Below are positions 24,537 through 36,488 of a DNA stretch of 64,000 nt, in pieces. The position numbers and the translations under genes were made by a program. Every line of letters begins with the position of its first letter. Position 1 is the first letter of the stretch. The notes beneath the pieces were generated by a model, which did no database searches, had not been told where the DNA came from, and saw only the letters and a program-made list of their open reading frames with translations. This stretch comes from Antrodiella citrinella. Taxonomy: Eukaryota; Basidiomycota; Agaricomycetes; Polyporales; Steccherinaceae. The stretch covers positions 1 through 64,000 of the forward strand of contig SGPM01000070.1 of assembly GCA_004802725.1 (NCBI GenBank). Reading direction: 5' to 3'.

Positions 24537-25430
24537 ATGACTAGCCAGTCTTCCGCCCGTGTCTCCGCCGGATCGACCTCGGGCTTACAAGGTCGCGTCA
24601 GCACGCTCACTGCATCCTATAGTACCCCAGACCTATGCTTCTCTCCATCGGGGACCACTCTTGCTCAGTCTATCAGCGTACCCAGTCTCAGCAGCGCATC
24701 CGACTTGTCCAGTTCATCATATTCCTCCATCCCATTTTCCAGCTCGAACTGCAGCATCACTTCTACCAAGTCGACGCGGGGCTCTGGTGGACCATCCTAT
24801 GGACATCGTCGTTTTGACGGGAATGGTGTCCTCGACTACGCATGGCTTTCAAGACAATCTCCCACTCTTCCTATCCATATGCCAGCTAGATACCCATCTT
24901 CTCGTCGCGCATCGCGACCGCTGGCTTCGCTTGGGAGGATGGTGCGAGACTACACAGGTGTCTTGTTCGGATACCTGCCACACTCGCTCTGGGACCGCGC
25001 CGTTTTCCTGGTCTTCTGCGTCTACGTCATTATCCTGTCGAAAGCTTTGCTCGGAATCGATGTCGGTCCAGCGACGGCTATCTGCTCTCCCGCGGCTCAA
25101 TCCTCTGCGTTCAACTCGACTGCAATCAGTGACAGTCTATTCCATAATCTCGACAATCGTCCGCAGGTCGACCTCAAAGTTGTAGCTCCCGCTGCTGCAT
25201 TCATGCCCTCAAAACAAGATGCTAGGCTCCAACAGCACAGAATCCCGGCGGTGATCTTTCCAAGAGTGGACGGTGCTATTGAGGAGACGTCGCGCCAGTC
25301 CTCACCAGATCGTGTGAGCTCGGGAAATAGGAATGAGCGGAGGCGAGATGCGACAGCGGGCCCGGATTCAAGCCCTGAGGATGTCTCGCATGGGAAGGAG
25401 GCAGATACCAACTTGTATGGTTGTGATTAA
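24537..25430 (+). CDS. Uncharacterised Ser-rich single-pass membrane protein
   Basis: An uninterrupted frame of 297 codons with no family I recognise. Residues 1 to about 90 are very rich in Ser/Thr. Residues about 95-150 contain a conserved-looking basic block (RRASRPLASLGRMVRDYTG), then LFGYLPHSLWDRAVF and one hydrophobic segment (FLVFCVYVIILSKALLGI, about residues 157-174). The remainder is polar and probably disordered. This suggests one membrane span with a long cytosolic Ser-rich arm. The ORF length, absence of needed introns, and coding-like composition support a real gene. No function is proposed. Confidence 0.65.
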   Translation: MTSQSSARVSAGSTSGLQGRVSTLTASYSTPDLCFSPSGTTLAQSISVPSLSSASDLSSSSYSSIPFSSSNCSITSTKSTRGSGGPSYGHRRFDGNGVLDYAWLSRQSPTLPIHMPARYPSSRRASRPLASLGRMVRDYTGVLFGYLPHSLWDRAVFLVFCVYVIILSKALLGIDVGPATAICSPAAQSSAFNSTAISDSLFHNLDNRPQVDLKVVAPAAAFMPSKQDARLQQHRIPAVIFPRVDGAIEETSRQSSPDRVSSGNRNERRRDATAGPDSSPEDVSHGKEADTNLYGCD

Positions 25431-25587
25431 ATACGCACATGTCTTCCAAGTCTACCGCACAATACATGGTTGAGAGTCGAAAGGTGAATCATGCGTGAGT
25501 AATATAGACGCGTAAATCTAAATCCAGCGCTTGTGGCTTCCACATTGACCAGCAACATCTTGAACACCCTCCATTTTCCTATTCATC

Positions 25588-26732
25588 ATGGCACGCGGCT
25601 CACGGTCACCCAATGGTTCGAATCGCTCCCATTACAATACCAGAGACCGACCGCCCCTCACTGATTCCGACAGAGCACCGTCAGGCAGCAGACGGGACCG
25701 AGACCGAGACGATGACAGAGACCGTGATAGACGGAGTCGTTACGACAACGACCGAGGCGGGTATGGAGATAGAGGTGGACGTGGAGATAGGTCGCGTTAT
25801 GATGATAATAGACGAGGGGGTAGACGGGACGAGGGTGAGGGCCGGTATCGCGGTAGCAGAGGAGACCGAGGACGGAGCAGCAGAGGACAGGATTCGGAAC
25901 GTGGCCAAGGTCGCGGCTCGGGGGGACGTGACCAAGAGTGGGGTGCTCGTGCAGATGGTCCCTCTCGTCGTTCTGCATCTCCTCGAAGAGATTCACAAGC
26001 AAGGCCTGGATCCAAATCACGTAGTCGGTCGCCGGAAGACAAGGCCAAGCCGAATTTTGGATCGTCAGGTCTGCTCGCTGCAGAGACGAAGACGGTCAAG
26101 AATGTGGACGGTACTAAGACTGTCTTGAAGTACCATGAACCTCCGGAGGCACGAAAACCGTTAGTTGGGTGGAGGCTGTATGTGTTCAAAGACGACAACC
26201 AGTCCGGTAAGTTTGTCCCTCATGTAGTCACGCATTATCACTTAAAGGCCTTTCCAGACTTGCTACACATCCATCGACAGAGCGCATATCTGTTCGGAAG
26301 AGATAAGACGGTTGTAGATATCGTACTGGAACATCCTTCCTGCTCGAAACAACACGCTGTGATACAATGTGAGATCACTTCTTTGTTTCGCGTGAAATGT
26401 GGCTCACACCTAGTAGTCCGGCATACACAAGAAAAGAATGAATACGGTGAGGTGAAATCCGCTGTAAAGTACGTGTACTCTGTTTCAACCGTGTCTCGTT
26501 GGGCTGACCATGTCGCACCAGACCATACATCATCGACCTTGAGTCCACCAACGGAACCCATGTCAACGGAGAGGCTATCCCCACGTCTCGATACTACGAG
26601 CTGCAGCTGAGCGATGGTAAGTTGAATAACACTTGACCATGATTCGTTTGCTCAAATCTTTATCTACTGGCAGTGATCAAATTTGGTGAATCGGCACGAG
26701 AGTATGTTCTGCTCTCGGAAGACGCCGCATGA
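25588..26732 (+). CDS. PML1: FHA-domain protein of the SNIP1/Pml1 family
   Basis: Nuclear FHA protein; in yeast Pml1 belongs to the RES complex that retains and splices pre-mRNA, and SNIP1 is the animal counterpart. Five exons (25588-26206, 26258-26368, 26414-26468, 26522-26616, 26674-26732) join in frame to 312 codons. Residues 1 to about 150 are Arg/Asp/Gly/Ser-rich with RD, DR and RS runs, as in splicing factors. The family-typical junction KPNFGSSGLLAAETKTV follows. The FHA domain occupies about residues 205-312, with YLFGRDKTVVDI, HPSCSKQHAVIQ and DLESTNGTHVNGE holding the phosphothreonine-binding Arg, Ser-His and Asn residues. The end VIKFGESAREYVLL is characteristic. The low-complexity N-terminal part creates long spurious frames on the other strand. 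Confidence 0.92.
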
Positions 26733-27449
26733 CCGGACTCGGTCATTCTACCTCGAGGCATCTGTGAAGTAGTATCTCCACCTTGCACCGTGCACGCGTT
26801 CGCATCGCCTTGAACCCTTTTCACTGTCACTAATCACCTTTCCACTTCTGCCGCTGCCTCAATCGCCTCGTGGCAACACGAGGCCTCGTCGATATATCAC
26901 ATCCGAGCGTTTGCTTGAAATACTAAACGGTCCATTGTATTCGGACTTCAGAGTTCGTTGTGATGTGTCTAGCTTGTTCTATCATATCCAATTGCTCCGC
27001 ATTTTCCCCTCGACCCTGTGAAGGCAAACATGCAATGCGGTGGATGGCAAAAGCCTTTGTGATCTGACAGAGATAGGAATGGGATGGATGCGGACTTCTG
27101 TTCTTTATTACACTTTAGGTGCTACGATGGATAGGGTGCATATACACTATATACAGTGACGAAAGTAGAAAAGACATGAGAGCGTTCAACGCTGCAAAGA
27201 CAGAACTAGAACAGAAAGGTCGCAGTACAGAGCGGGTGTTCGAACGAAAGGGAATAAGTATTGATACAAAGTTCATGACGAAGCAAAGACCCAAAAATTG
27301 TCAAATCGGTACAAGACGGGAAGAGGGAGGTATGAAATCCGGGTCGTCATATGCTGCGAGGAAGAGAGTCAGAACGGAGAGCATGATCGTAAGTAGGAAG
27401 GAAACTCACTCGTCAGATGTCTTGAGTCGTGAATATCTGAGAACGGGAT
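26733..27449. other. Convergent 3' spacer
   Basis: 717 bp between the 3' ends of the FHA and C2H2-like genes. I see no exon chain or repeat here. Confidence 0.45.
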
Positions 27450-28646
27450 TCAGGCGAGGGAGTTCCCTGGCATCCACGAGCCGTTCAGATCTCCCTTGCA
27501 AGGAATGTTCCTGTTGTCGAGATGTCTTTTCAAGGCGTCCCTCCGACTGAACACCTTCCAGCACCCTCCAACCATAGTCTGACCATCGAAGTTCGTAGGC
27601 TCCGAAGATGCGATGACGTCCAAAGATGCATCGGTAATGGGAATGCCGCAGCAGATCCACTTCTCTGGCTCCAAGAAGCGGGTGTGGGTCTGGAGATGGC
27701 GCTTGAAATCGGGCATGCGACGGTTCCGCTGCACGTAATGGCAGTGAGGATGGGGGCACTTCCAGCGGGTGGATGAGGAGCCGAGCATGTTGTCGACGGA
27801 GATGGGTGCAGATGCCTGTTCATGACGAGGCCTCGTACGTCTGAAGAGACCATCCTGAGGTGAAGTGGGGGGATATTGCAGGCGAGTCATGTGTGTAGAC
27901 GGCGAGGTAGGTGAATGCGAGCGAGAGGAATGGTAGGCATACTGGAAGGTACGACGCTCGCGAGATTGGAGACGAGGCGAGGGGACGTATTCGTCCTCGT
28001 CGTCACTATCGATCTCGCTCTCGCCCTCAGCGTCGACGTCAGATTCACCATCGAAGATGATGGCAATGTTGGCATCGGCTTTTTGACGACTGGAACGAAG
28101 ACCAGCAGCATACTCTTCTGTTTTTTGGGGATCTGTTAAGTCGCCCTGTGGAGCAGAGAAGGGGTTTGGGATATTGGGGACGCTGCAACCAGATGGAGGC
28201 ATATAAGGAACATCCTCAACCGCATCCTGAGGTAGTCTGTGTGATGCAAGTATTAGATTTGGCCTATTGTATAGCTGAACAGGAACTCACAAGGATATCT
28301 GACGCAGCGCGTAACCATTGTGGTGCGACCATGACTGGTCCTGATCAGACTCGGAATTCGAGTCTGAGCCAGAGGCAGAGCTAGCATCGCTCGCATCGTG
28401 CTCTGTCTCGGACAGGCCAGGAGAGGATCCGGAGAGAGACGAGCCGGAGGAGGTCAGAGATGAGTCCAGGAAGAGGGAGTGAGAGACATCCGAGTACTGA
28501 AAGTGGTTGAGGGTGGGTGAGAGGGGTGTCCCGCAGGTAATGTCGTGGCGGGGGAACCAATCATGGTGGGATCCATAGCTCTTCGTAGGGATGGAGAGGT
28601 AGTCCTCGAAGGTTTTGTCTGAGCTGGCGCTGGGAGGGGACGACAT
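27450..28646 (-). CDS. C2H2-like zinc-finger protein
   Basis: Likely nuclear DNA-binding protein. Two exons (28291-28646 and 27450-28236) join in frame to 380 codons. The first exon is Ser/Asp-rich (SSGSSLSGSSPGLSETEHDA). The second begins LLPQDAVEDVPYMPPSGC and contains an acidic stretch (DGESDVDAEGESEIDSDDED). The C-terminal third carries paired Cys/His modules: KCPHPHCHYVQRNRRMPDFK with RHLQTHTR, then WICCGIPI, and CWKVFSRRDALKRHLDN. This looks like a variant C2H2 pair with a long insertion between the fingers, a layout found in fungal regulators. No target can be inferred. Confidence 0.82.
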
Positions 28647-30244
28647 GGCTGAATGCTTGATTGCGAAGGGAGAGATGGTGGAATGAGCGTACCGACATTG
28701 TCCTGGCGATTTATAGGATGCAAAGAGGACAGTGAATGGCAGAGCTTGGACTCGCCGTCACTACGGTCCTTGTCTCGGCTATGAGCAGACTCAAGATTTG
28801 AATCTCGCTTTTGTCTTTCCGAAATTACAACCTCGTCGCGGTTGCCTTTTGCGGATGTGATGCCCTGGATAAAGGTGATATGGCGGAGGGGCAGACCACG
28901 ATGTGCTAATAAAGCAGGGTAAAACGCCCACGGTCCTTTCTTTTCGACGGGCGCTGTGACAAGGCGGGAGGTTGCTTGCCTCGCGCCGGCCATGAAGTGA
29001 TAATAAAGCAGGGCTATTCACCCACCCTCTCTTTGTCCGTCACATCCATCATTGCAATCAGCCCTTCGCTAGGCTTCATGAAGGTACACTCAAAGCATCT
29101 TTTCCACGGCACATCGTACTATCGTTGTAGATCATGCGGTGCTCGAGGCCACCTTCCCTTGTTCACACCACGTTGCTAAATGTTATCACATCCCCGCCTT
29201 GGCGTACCGGATTCCACATATACCTCGGACCCAGTGAAGTGATTTGCGAGGCCACGAGTATTCTCTCTTCACAATTCATCTACCACGCCCTACCACGCCT
29301 GATTAGGAGCACTCATTCCACTTTCACATGCGCCGCGGAAAACGTTCACCAGAGCATCGCGAGTCGACCAGCGGGCATATCCTTGCCCGCCCCGACGCGT
29401 CCCGTATGTGGTCTGCGACTCTATTCTCATGGCACGCGACTGAGCGTATCCCCCTCAAGAATGTCGCGTCGTACTGGTGGAAATGGCAGCATGTCTGGAG
29501 TAATCCTGTTACTTCTGAGATGTTGGTGTTGCCCTCAGTCTGTCCCTAACATATCGTCGACCGCGACGCTTGCGGCTGACACCCACAGGTGGCTAACGTG
29601 ACGGTTGGTCTGAATCCCAACGTCAACCATATAAACTCGACCTTCCCCTCCTCCCCGCCTTCGTTCCAACCACCACCCCTCGTACTTTCTTCTTATCCCC
29701 TTAAAGCTCAAGACAAGCCCAACTGCGGTTGGCGTACTTCCCCGCTAGCACGATCATGTTCACTAGACATACGAGGTTCATGGCGGCGCTCTCACCGGCG
29801 TGCGGCAATGCTCTATCGGTGTCTTCGTGGTAGCTCTGCTGCTGCGGCATGGTCCACTACTAGGCTGTGTGGAGGGGGCCGGTTCGAACAGACGTCACGA
29901 TCTGAGGCTTCACAGCTGCCGGAGCCTCCTCTTGGCGGTCCACACAGCAAAGGTCCGTCAAGTTCTTCCTCCACGCTCTCTCATTTTAGTACTCGTTCCT
30001 TTCTATAACTCGCACCTTTGGCGGATTCCTTTGGCTATGCCTCCATTTTACCCCAGTCTTGGATTTACCTATCCCCGGCCTTTTTTTGTTCAGGCCACTT
30101 CTTCCCTTTCTTCTTTAGACCCCCTTCTCCACTGCATTTTCTCCCCACTGTCAGTCTGGCGGTATGGAGGATGTACGGGATGAGCGTGGGTGATGTATTC
30201 GAGTTGTCAGCAGTGACCATTCAGTTTACCATCCACAATATCAA
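28647..30244. other. 1.6-kb spacer upstream of C2H2-like gene and tRNA
   Basis: Several open frames overlap here (for example 29589-30008 and 29800-30183, plus), but none shows a recognisable domain or consistent exon chain. The sequence probably includes the C2H2-like gene promoter. I cannot support a gene. Confidence 0.45.
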
Positions 30245-30334
30245 TCCGGTATGGTGTAACGGCTAACATTGCCGCCTTTCACAACTCACGTCATGTGATC
30301 GCGGCAGCTCGGGGTTCGATTCCCCGTACCGGAG
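30245..30334 (+). tRNA. tRNA-Glu (anticodon UUC) with an 18-nt intron
   Basis: The cloverleaf folds by hand. The acceptor stem TCCGGTA pairs perfectly with TACCGGA, with discriminator G at 30334. The D arm starts GTGTAACGGC. The anticodon stem GCCGC pairs with GCGGC, and the loop CTTTCA/C places TTC at positions 34-36. An 18-nt insertion (about 30282-30299) sits between positions 37 and 38, the canonical eukaryotic tRNA intron site. The T arm is CGGGG-TTCGATT-CCCCG, which holds the internal B box. A run of nine Ts at 30335-30343 is the RNA polymerase III terminator. Confidence 0.95.
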
Positions 30335-30343
30335 TTTTTTTTT
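30335..30343 (+). terminator. RNA polymerase III terminator of tRNA-Glu
   Basis: A run of nine T residues directly after the discriminator base of the tRNA gene. Confidence 0.85.
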
Positions 30344-30654
30344 GAGACCATTATTTTTGCTCTTTCGCTCGGGGACTCGGATGAGACTTTTGACAATACT
30401 GTACTGTCAATCTTTTGCATGTTGCGAGCTGAAAAGGTCCTGTTTTAGGCTTTTCCTCGTAGAGACAATGCAGTAGCTTGGTGCTTTGCATCCAAGTTTC
30501 AACAACGATTGTGTTTGAAAGCTCCCATCCGTTCTACGGGCGCGGACCATTGAATCCGAGGTCAAATCAAGTATGCTATTATGTGGATGGTACTCGCAGT
30601 GGACACAATACTAGGTAGGTTGGAAGTACTCCAGCTTATTCTATCGACTCAATG
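30344..30654. other. Spacer between tRNA-Glu and mS41 gene
   Basis: About 310 bp holding the 3' flank of the tRNA and of the minus-strand mS41 gene. No feature was recognised. Confidence 0.45.
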
Positions 30655-31218
30655 TCAGAGCCTGCGAGAACGTATACGTTTACCGTTCTGGACCGCGGGC
30701 CCACGACTGAGAGACATATGGGATCATAAGAATGAATGACATGGGTACAAGAAACGTATGCGACTTACCCTCGAATCTTTCGTCTAGCCTGTGGTGGATG
30801 CGCGAACTCTGCAGGGTCTGCGCCTTCTCTGTACTTTTGCATCGACCACATAATATACCTGTCAAGTGCACCGGTGAGTTACTCACACAACAAACACACG
30901 ACACATTGCACTCACTTGCGGTCCTTCACAGTCAACCCCGCTTTCTTCAAAGCCTGTCCATCTAGCTTCCATAGCTCCTCCCATGATTCCGGTACTGTCG
31001 GAAGCTTCGTCTCCGACTTCCTGCCAATAGCCGACAAGAACGCAGCGGGCGTGTCAACGGAGCCTGGAAACCATGTTCGTTAAATTCAGCACGTAGAAGA
31101 GTCGTGCCATCAACTCACTTCTTGGTTGAGGAACAGGTCTTGACGCGGCACGGTTCACGAGGGTCCTGCATTGTCGCGGTGCGAAGTTCGCAAGGCGGAG
31201 GCCGAGAATGGAGGCCAT
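30655..31218 (-). CDS. FYV4: Mitochondrial small-subunit ribosomal protein mS41 (IGR-motif protein)
   Basis: Component of the mitochondrial small ribosomal subunit, imported into the matrix. Four exons (31119-31218, 30916-31063, 30769-30858, 30655-30706) join in frame to 129 codons. The first 33 residues are basic and lack acidic residues (MASILGLRLANFAPRQCR), as a presequence should. The family signature is at residues 42-48, FLSAIGR, followed by PESWEELWKLDGQALKKAGL and the conserved KYIMWSMQKYREG. The C terminus is basic (NGKRIRSRRL). It lies 409 bp downstream of Mon1 in the same orientation. Confidence 0.9.
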
Positions 31219-31627
31219 GTCTATCCTGCACAGTCAATTACGTTCAAGGATAATCATGCAGAGGGACCAACCGTCAGAGCAGTGAAAGAGTGTAAAGAGT
31301 GATTGACAGTCACGCCGGTCAGGCTATGGGCGTCTATCCGTTCAATGCTAACATGGGCGCCTCTGAATCTATCATGCAAGTTCCTGTTCCTCTGTCTGAG
31401 CTTGCACTTTGCTTGCGCCGCCCGCTACACCTCGAGTACTTGTATGATACTTACCACACCGACGCAAATCTCGGTTGTATCAGCCAGTTCTACCCAACAT
31501 GTGCGTCCCTTCAACTTGAGACTGACGGCACACGACACCCCACGGCTCTTCGCAGTAGAAATCGCGCAATGCCTCCATTTGTTGAATAACTTACATGGAG
31601 ATAGACTGTACATTTATCCTAATCCGC
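31219..31627. other. Promoter-side spacer of the mS41 gene
   Basis: 409 bp between the Mon1 stop and the mS41 start, both on the minus strand. Short frames on the plus strand are not convincing. Confidence 0.45.
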
Positions 31628-34077
31628 TCAAAACACAGGCGCATCTCGTAGGAACAACCTCTTCTCTTCCTTAGTGACCCACCGAGCAATCGCATTCGCT
31701 GCGTTGATGGCGGCACTCTTGGGTATCAACGGCGACAACGCAAGGTATAACTCGAATGGTTGGGTGATCTGTGGCGGAAAGCCTGAATGAGAATGGTGAA
31801 ACAGTGAAGATGTAAGAGACACATACCCAGCCCATGACGCTTTCGCGCTCTGTCCGTATATATTGTAACTTCAATGTGCTCTCTTGACCAGACTTCGCGT
31901 GAATATTGTCATGCAGAATTTGGTACAAGGTGATCAGCCTATAATTTATCATGAGCATGTGCATTCGAAGCGATGTTTCGGAAACCTCACCTCCTTTTCT
32001 CGTTCTGATCGTCATAGGGGTCCTCGTACTCCGGCATAGTGACCTGTACGTGAGGACGACTCTTGTATACGAAATGTCGGAGACCAGGGATACTGAGATC
32101 CGAGACGAGATATGTAGTCTTCCCATTTTGGATAGCATCGGTCATGGCTTTCAGTAGACCATCATTCTCCAATCGCTGCGAGGAAGAGTCAGCATCACGC
32201 ATAGAGTAGAATTGTGGTCCATATACCTCCGTAACACTGGTACACCATGACCGCACGGCTTCGAAGTCGGCCTGGCCACTGACGCATACTAGCCCAACAT
32301 CTACGGGAGCCGTTTCGGGGGCTGTCAATATCGATTGCGCAGTGCTGGAGGCCGGTGCTGTATCTTGGCCCGCATTACTGTCTTGATCGCGAGGAACGGG
32401 TTCTTCCGCGTCACCGTGTACGCTGCCAAACACGCTTGGAGAGGGAATTGGTGATGCGACGGGCTCTGATGAGTCACTCCGAGGTCGCATGAATGTCACA
32501 TATGCGTTCACGAATGCGGCAGGATCGAATTTCGGAAGACATATCGGTAGCCACGACGCTGAGGCAGATGAGTTCATGATAGAGGGAACGTGTATGGTGT
32601 TGATGAGTATATGCAGGTCTATATAAAGGATCAGTCAATACTATCAGTCGCATGAACAGCGATACTTACCTGAGGGGTGTATTGAGTGCTTTTTGGGTCT
32701 AACCAAGGTGATCACACGACCCTGCGCGATGAGGACCATATAGAGTACATCCTAAACCGAGTTACATGAGTCATGACATGCTAAGAATACAAAATAGCTA
32801 CTCAAGCTACTCACTTTGATCTTCGAGGTCGGTACAAGCACATCAGCCACACTCTTGCGCAGTTTGGGGTCAAGTCTGAGACAGTTCAGCGAGGATGTGC
32901 TCAAAGCAAGGTCAAACTCGAGCCTTGAAAGCAACGAATGCATAAACGGTTCGGCACCTAGTACACAGAGTCAGTCACTGCCCTGTCAATCTCAACGTTC
33001 AGACACGTACCACTGAGGAGCCTTCGAAGATCGAAGTTACCCCGTCTCTCGAACATGCGTCGCAGTTGCTCAGCCGATACGACACTCAAGATTTGCAAAT
33101 GCAGATATTCGAGATGAAAACGCGTCTTGCTTTACCAATATCAATATTTGTTCACTTTCCAGCTTTGGAGCACTCACCACCGACTCCGGTTCTCCCCACG
33201 CGGATACGCATGCATAGTATAGAGGCGGCCGTAGCAGGAATGTGATCCTTGTATTGCCAGCGTTGATGCATCGAAGTTTATCCCCATCATCCAAAAATAC
33301 TGACAGGAGGGCTTGCATGATGCCTATCGTCGAGGTGAAGGATTCGGACGCCTCATCTTCTTGCCGACTGTTTGAACGCGTTGAACATACTGCATATGAT
33401 ATGTAATGCGATAACCAACCTGACAAACACCGGCTTTCCAGCGTCGGTAAGTATGAAGTATTGACGTGGGGGATAGACGTCAACTAGATGAAAGTAAGAA
33501 CTGATTACATGTAACACGAAATAACAAGACTGACCAGGTGTATGCAGTTCGTCCACATCGTTGAACGTCCCCTTATACCGATTAGAACGTTTGATCATAT
33601 CTGTCAGATGCCCATAAGTAGAAGTATCACGACAAAAGCAGAGAGGGACAGACCAGAAGATGCCTCGGTATCCGATAGCGTCCGTCTTAGATGATCCCTC
33701 AGCTGTTTACGAACATCATCGTCCGAAGCCGAGCTCTCTATATGAGCACCGGCAGTCCCATCCTCTCCAGCTGTAGCTTCCGCGTCGACTTCAGGCTCTT
33801 GAATCAGGATGCCTTCTGGCTGTCTGATATTTATGGAAGAAGACGAGCTATCCCCATGAATGCTTGAGTTTGGAGGAGACGTAGAGAGGGGAGTTTGCGC
33901 GGTAGAATGTGAGTTATAGCTCGCGCTGTGCACACGAAGGGAGGAGACAGAGGGCTCTGCGTGTAGCTTCGGCACTGGTGGGATGAGACGAGACGAGGAG
34001 GCTCCGGATGTAAGTCGAATGGGTGTGCCAACCCGGGATGGTGTGCGAGAGCGGGGTGTCTTTGGCGTCCGTGACAT
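31628..34077 (-). CDS. MON1: Vacuolar fusion protein Mon1
   Basis: Subunit of the Mon1-Ccz1 complex, the exchange factor that activates the Rab GTPase Ypt7 on late endosomes and vacuoles. Eleven exons (33654-34077, 33535-33600, 33420-33483, 33178-33367, 33011-33125, 32815-32957, 32670-32751, 32227-32618, 31991-32175, 31827-31938, 31628-31768) join in frame to 637 codons. Residues 1 to about 140 are Ser/Pro-rich. The longin core begins at RQYFILTDAGKPVFVSR and continues STIGIMQALLSVFLDDGDKL and TRITFLLRPPLYYACVSAWG. Family blocks follow: HLEYLHLQILSVVSAEQLRR, FDLALSTSSLNCLRLDP, DLSIPGLRHFVYKSRPHVQV, LHDNIHAKSGQESTLKLQYI, and the terminal IARWVTKEEKRLFLRDAPVF. These positions are near-diagnostic for Mon1. 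It is divergent from the esterase gene across 423 bp. Confidence 0.95.
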
Positions 34078-34500
34078 AGTGAAATTTGTTGAGATTTATC
34101 TGAGGGACTATTGGACCATGCTAAGCACAGAAGGGATTAGGGACTTCAAGCTTCAGTTTCTGTTACCAGTGGACATCGGTCCTCATAGTCAAGAGCCAAA
34201 TATGTAGACGCCCACTACGCTCAAGCTTATGCCGAGCTTGATCATGATCGACCTCAAATGGACCTCGCTTTCCAGGTTCATACCTGGTTCTACTATACAT
34301 AATCTTGAGGACGCCCTGAGGGAGGTATCACGGTATGTCATGCTGAACAAAACTGTGCAAGCTCGTAAGATTCAATTGACGCAACATCTTGATATTTCAG
34401 GCCGTATCCGGCGACTCTGCCCTGGCAGGTAGTACGCTGATGTCAATGGAATAACCATGCAGCAATCAACTTTGTGATACACTCCCACCCTGACGCGACT
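34078..34500. promoter_or_regulatory. Divergent promoter region of Mon1 and the esterase
   Basis: 423 bp separate the two start codons, so both promoters must lie here. I see no convincing TATA box or repeated operator-like site. Confidence 0.5.
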
Positions 34501-35845
34501 ATGGCCTCCACCTCGAAGCAGTCGACGAAATTATTTATACCCGTGGCCACGCCGAACACGAATGATAAGGATGTGGTTCTGTGTGGTGTCTTGGAGCAAG
34601 TCGACCCTGGCGTACCGACACGGGGACGGAGAGTAGCTTTAGTAAGTTCAAGCATGATGCCGCTCGATGTGAAGGGGGAAATGTCAGACTGACTCTTATG
34701 ATCAGATACTGCACGGCGTCGTGGGGTACGCTTTCCGCACAAATGCTTAGATGGGGTCGATCTGATGAGGGAAGACAGGCATAAAGACTACCTCTTCCTG
34801 AAACGCCTCGCCCTGCAGCTGCCCATGGACTCTTTCCGCTTCGATTTCCGGCAAGTACTCTCATTATAGAACCAAGTATTAGACTTGACTGATCATATCC
34901 ATCTATCTGCAGAGGTTGTCATGAGTCCACCGGTCGGTACCATGTCCTTGGGCTCGATTCCAACGTCGAAGACATCACTGCCGCCGTTGCATACCTTACT
35001 ACACAGCATGGGTACATCATTGACTTGATTGTAGCACACTCCCGCGCCGTCGTCGACGCGTTCAGATGGATTTGCACGGCGGAGGAAGGTAAGAGTGTGA
35101 GAGGGTTCGTTAATATTAGCGGAAGGTATAGAATGACAGTGGGTCTCTTCGCGCTTGAGACTCGTATACTCTAGACTGATTTGGAGACACGTCATAGATA
35201 GTCTATGGTGCGAATCGTCGTCTGCGCATAGAGTCGTACCTCCTACTCATCGACTGGATAGACGGTATCGAGCCAGCTGACCGTGAAAGTCTCAATTCAC
35301 GCGGATTCTACACCATAAGAGGCGCCGTCAATCGCAGAGCATTTGAATGCAGGTTCGTGGTACCTTCAAACTCGCTACTCGCTCGTCACTTGTAACATGG
35401 GCATGTCTTGTTCCAGCGTCACAGAAGCTGATCTCGCCGATTTCGCCCTCATCGACACCTCGCTCGTCTGGGATCATTTCCCCATCCAGACGCACGTATT
35501 GAGTATGCATGGTTTACAAGATCGTGTCGTCCCGCCGTGCGTACATTATTTCCCCTGGCCTCATCCCGTGTGCTGACCTTAATGCTAGTTTCGACGCCAC
35601 TATATACGCGAGGGCTTTGGGTTCTCGGTTTCCAGGCACCCATAATTTACACTATGTAGAAGAGGGTGATCACAATTTCGCTGGTGTATGTGATAAGCTG
35701 AACTCGTGTGCAGGACTATCGTCACTGACGCGACATACAGTTGTCTCACCTCGTGGTCAGCACCATTTTCGACTGGCTGCAACAGCTGGAACAAGGCCGG
35801 CTCAAGACTGGTATATGGCANAGTGGCATTCGCGGCAAGTTATGA
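34501..35845 (+). CDS. Alpha/beta-hydrolase, 'ectomycorrhiza-regulated esterase' type
   Basis: Predicted serine esterase of unknown substrate. Eight exons (34501-34641, 34706-34725, 34779-34850, 34913-35138, 35198-35352, 35417-35536, 35589-35685, 35741-35845) join in frame to 311 codons. Family blocks are ILHGVVG|HKDYLFLKRLAL|QLPMDSFRFDFR|GCHESTGR, LIVAHSRAVVDAFRWICTAE, SLVWDHFPIQTHVLSMHGLQ, DRVVPPFDATIYARALGSRF and EEGDHNFAG. The probable triad is Ser in AHSRA, Asp in LQDRVVPP and His in GDHNF. The nucleophile elbow is odd, because AHSRA replaces the usual GxSxG glycines, so activity may be altered. Exon 2 is only 20 nt. The intron after 34850 starts with GC. One N (35821) leaves one residue near the C terminus undefined. 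Confidence 0.88.
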
Positions 35846-36488
35846 AGAGGGGATCAGACGATATGTGTTGATATCTGGCGTAATACATGGACGATATCTA
35901 CGTGAACTACAGCGAGATTCAGACGCATGTTGGTTTCCCCGGTCGGTGCTCGAAGCTGACGCCCCTTACATCGAACNAGGTACTTATCCTGAGGACCACG
36001 GAAAGGTCTGCGCCGGGACAAGCACGACCCGATTTCTCGGACCGCGTTCGCCCCTCCCTCAGGGAAAAAGTGGGGACGCACCTATGCNAGCCATCTATCT
36101 TCCTGGTCGTCAACTGCGCCGCGCCGCGTCATGCTGAAACTAGATTCGTCAGTAGCGGGTGGTCGCAGAGGGATTGGAAGCGCAGAAAGAGTGAGCGCGT
36201 AGCCCGGTACCGTCGACACCCCGCTCTCGACCCGCTCTCGGAGGAAGAATAAGTAGTCGAAGCCGCGAGCGCGATTCATGCCTGGACTCGGTGCAATGGT
36301 CGCCATCACACACGAGTCAGTCAGGCGGACGCAACTCTGAGCAAGCGAGACTGGTAGGATCCCATTGCAGGGGTTGGTAGGGCTAGCCANAAAGCGGCAT
36401 AGANAGAAAANGGAGTCGATGTTGCNGGTGAGGCAANCAAAGCCCGGTGCTGGTGGTAATGACCTCACGGAGAGGCGGNCACGAGAGG

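Noticed and set aside
25658..26198. Antisense frames over the FHA gene
   Set aside because: They arise from the Arg/Asp-rich low-complexity N-terminal repeat of the plus-strand gene.
29589..30183. Overlapping plus-strand frames upstream of the tRNA
   Set aside because: No domain, no start context and no splice chain; hydrophobic stretches in one frame were not enough to call a membrane protein.
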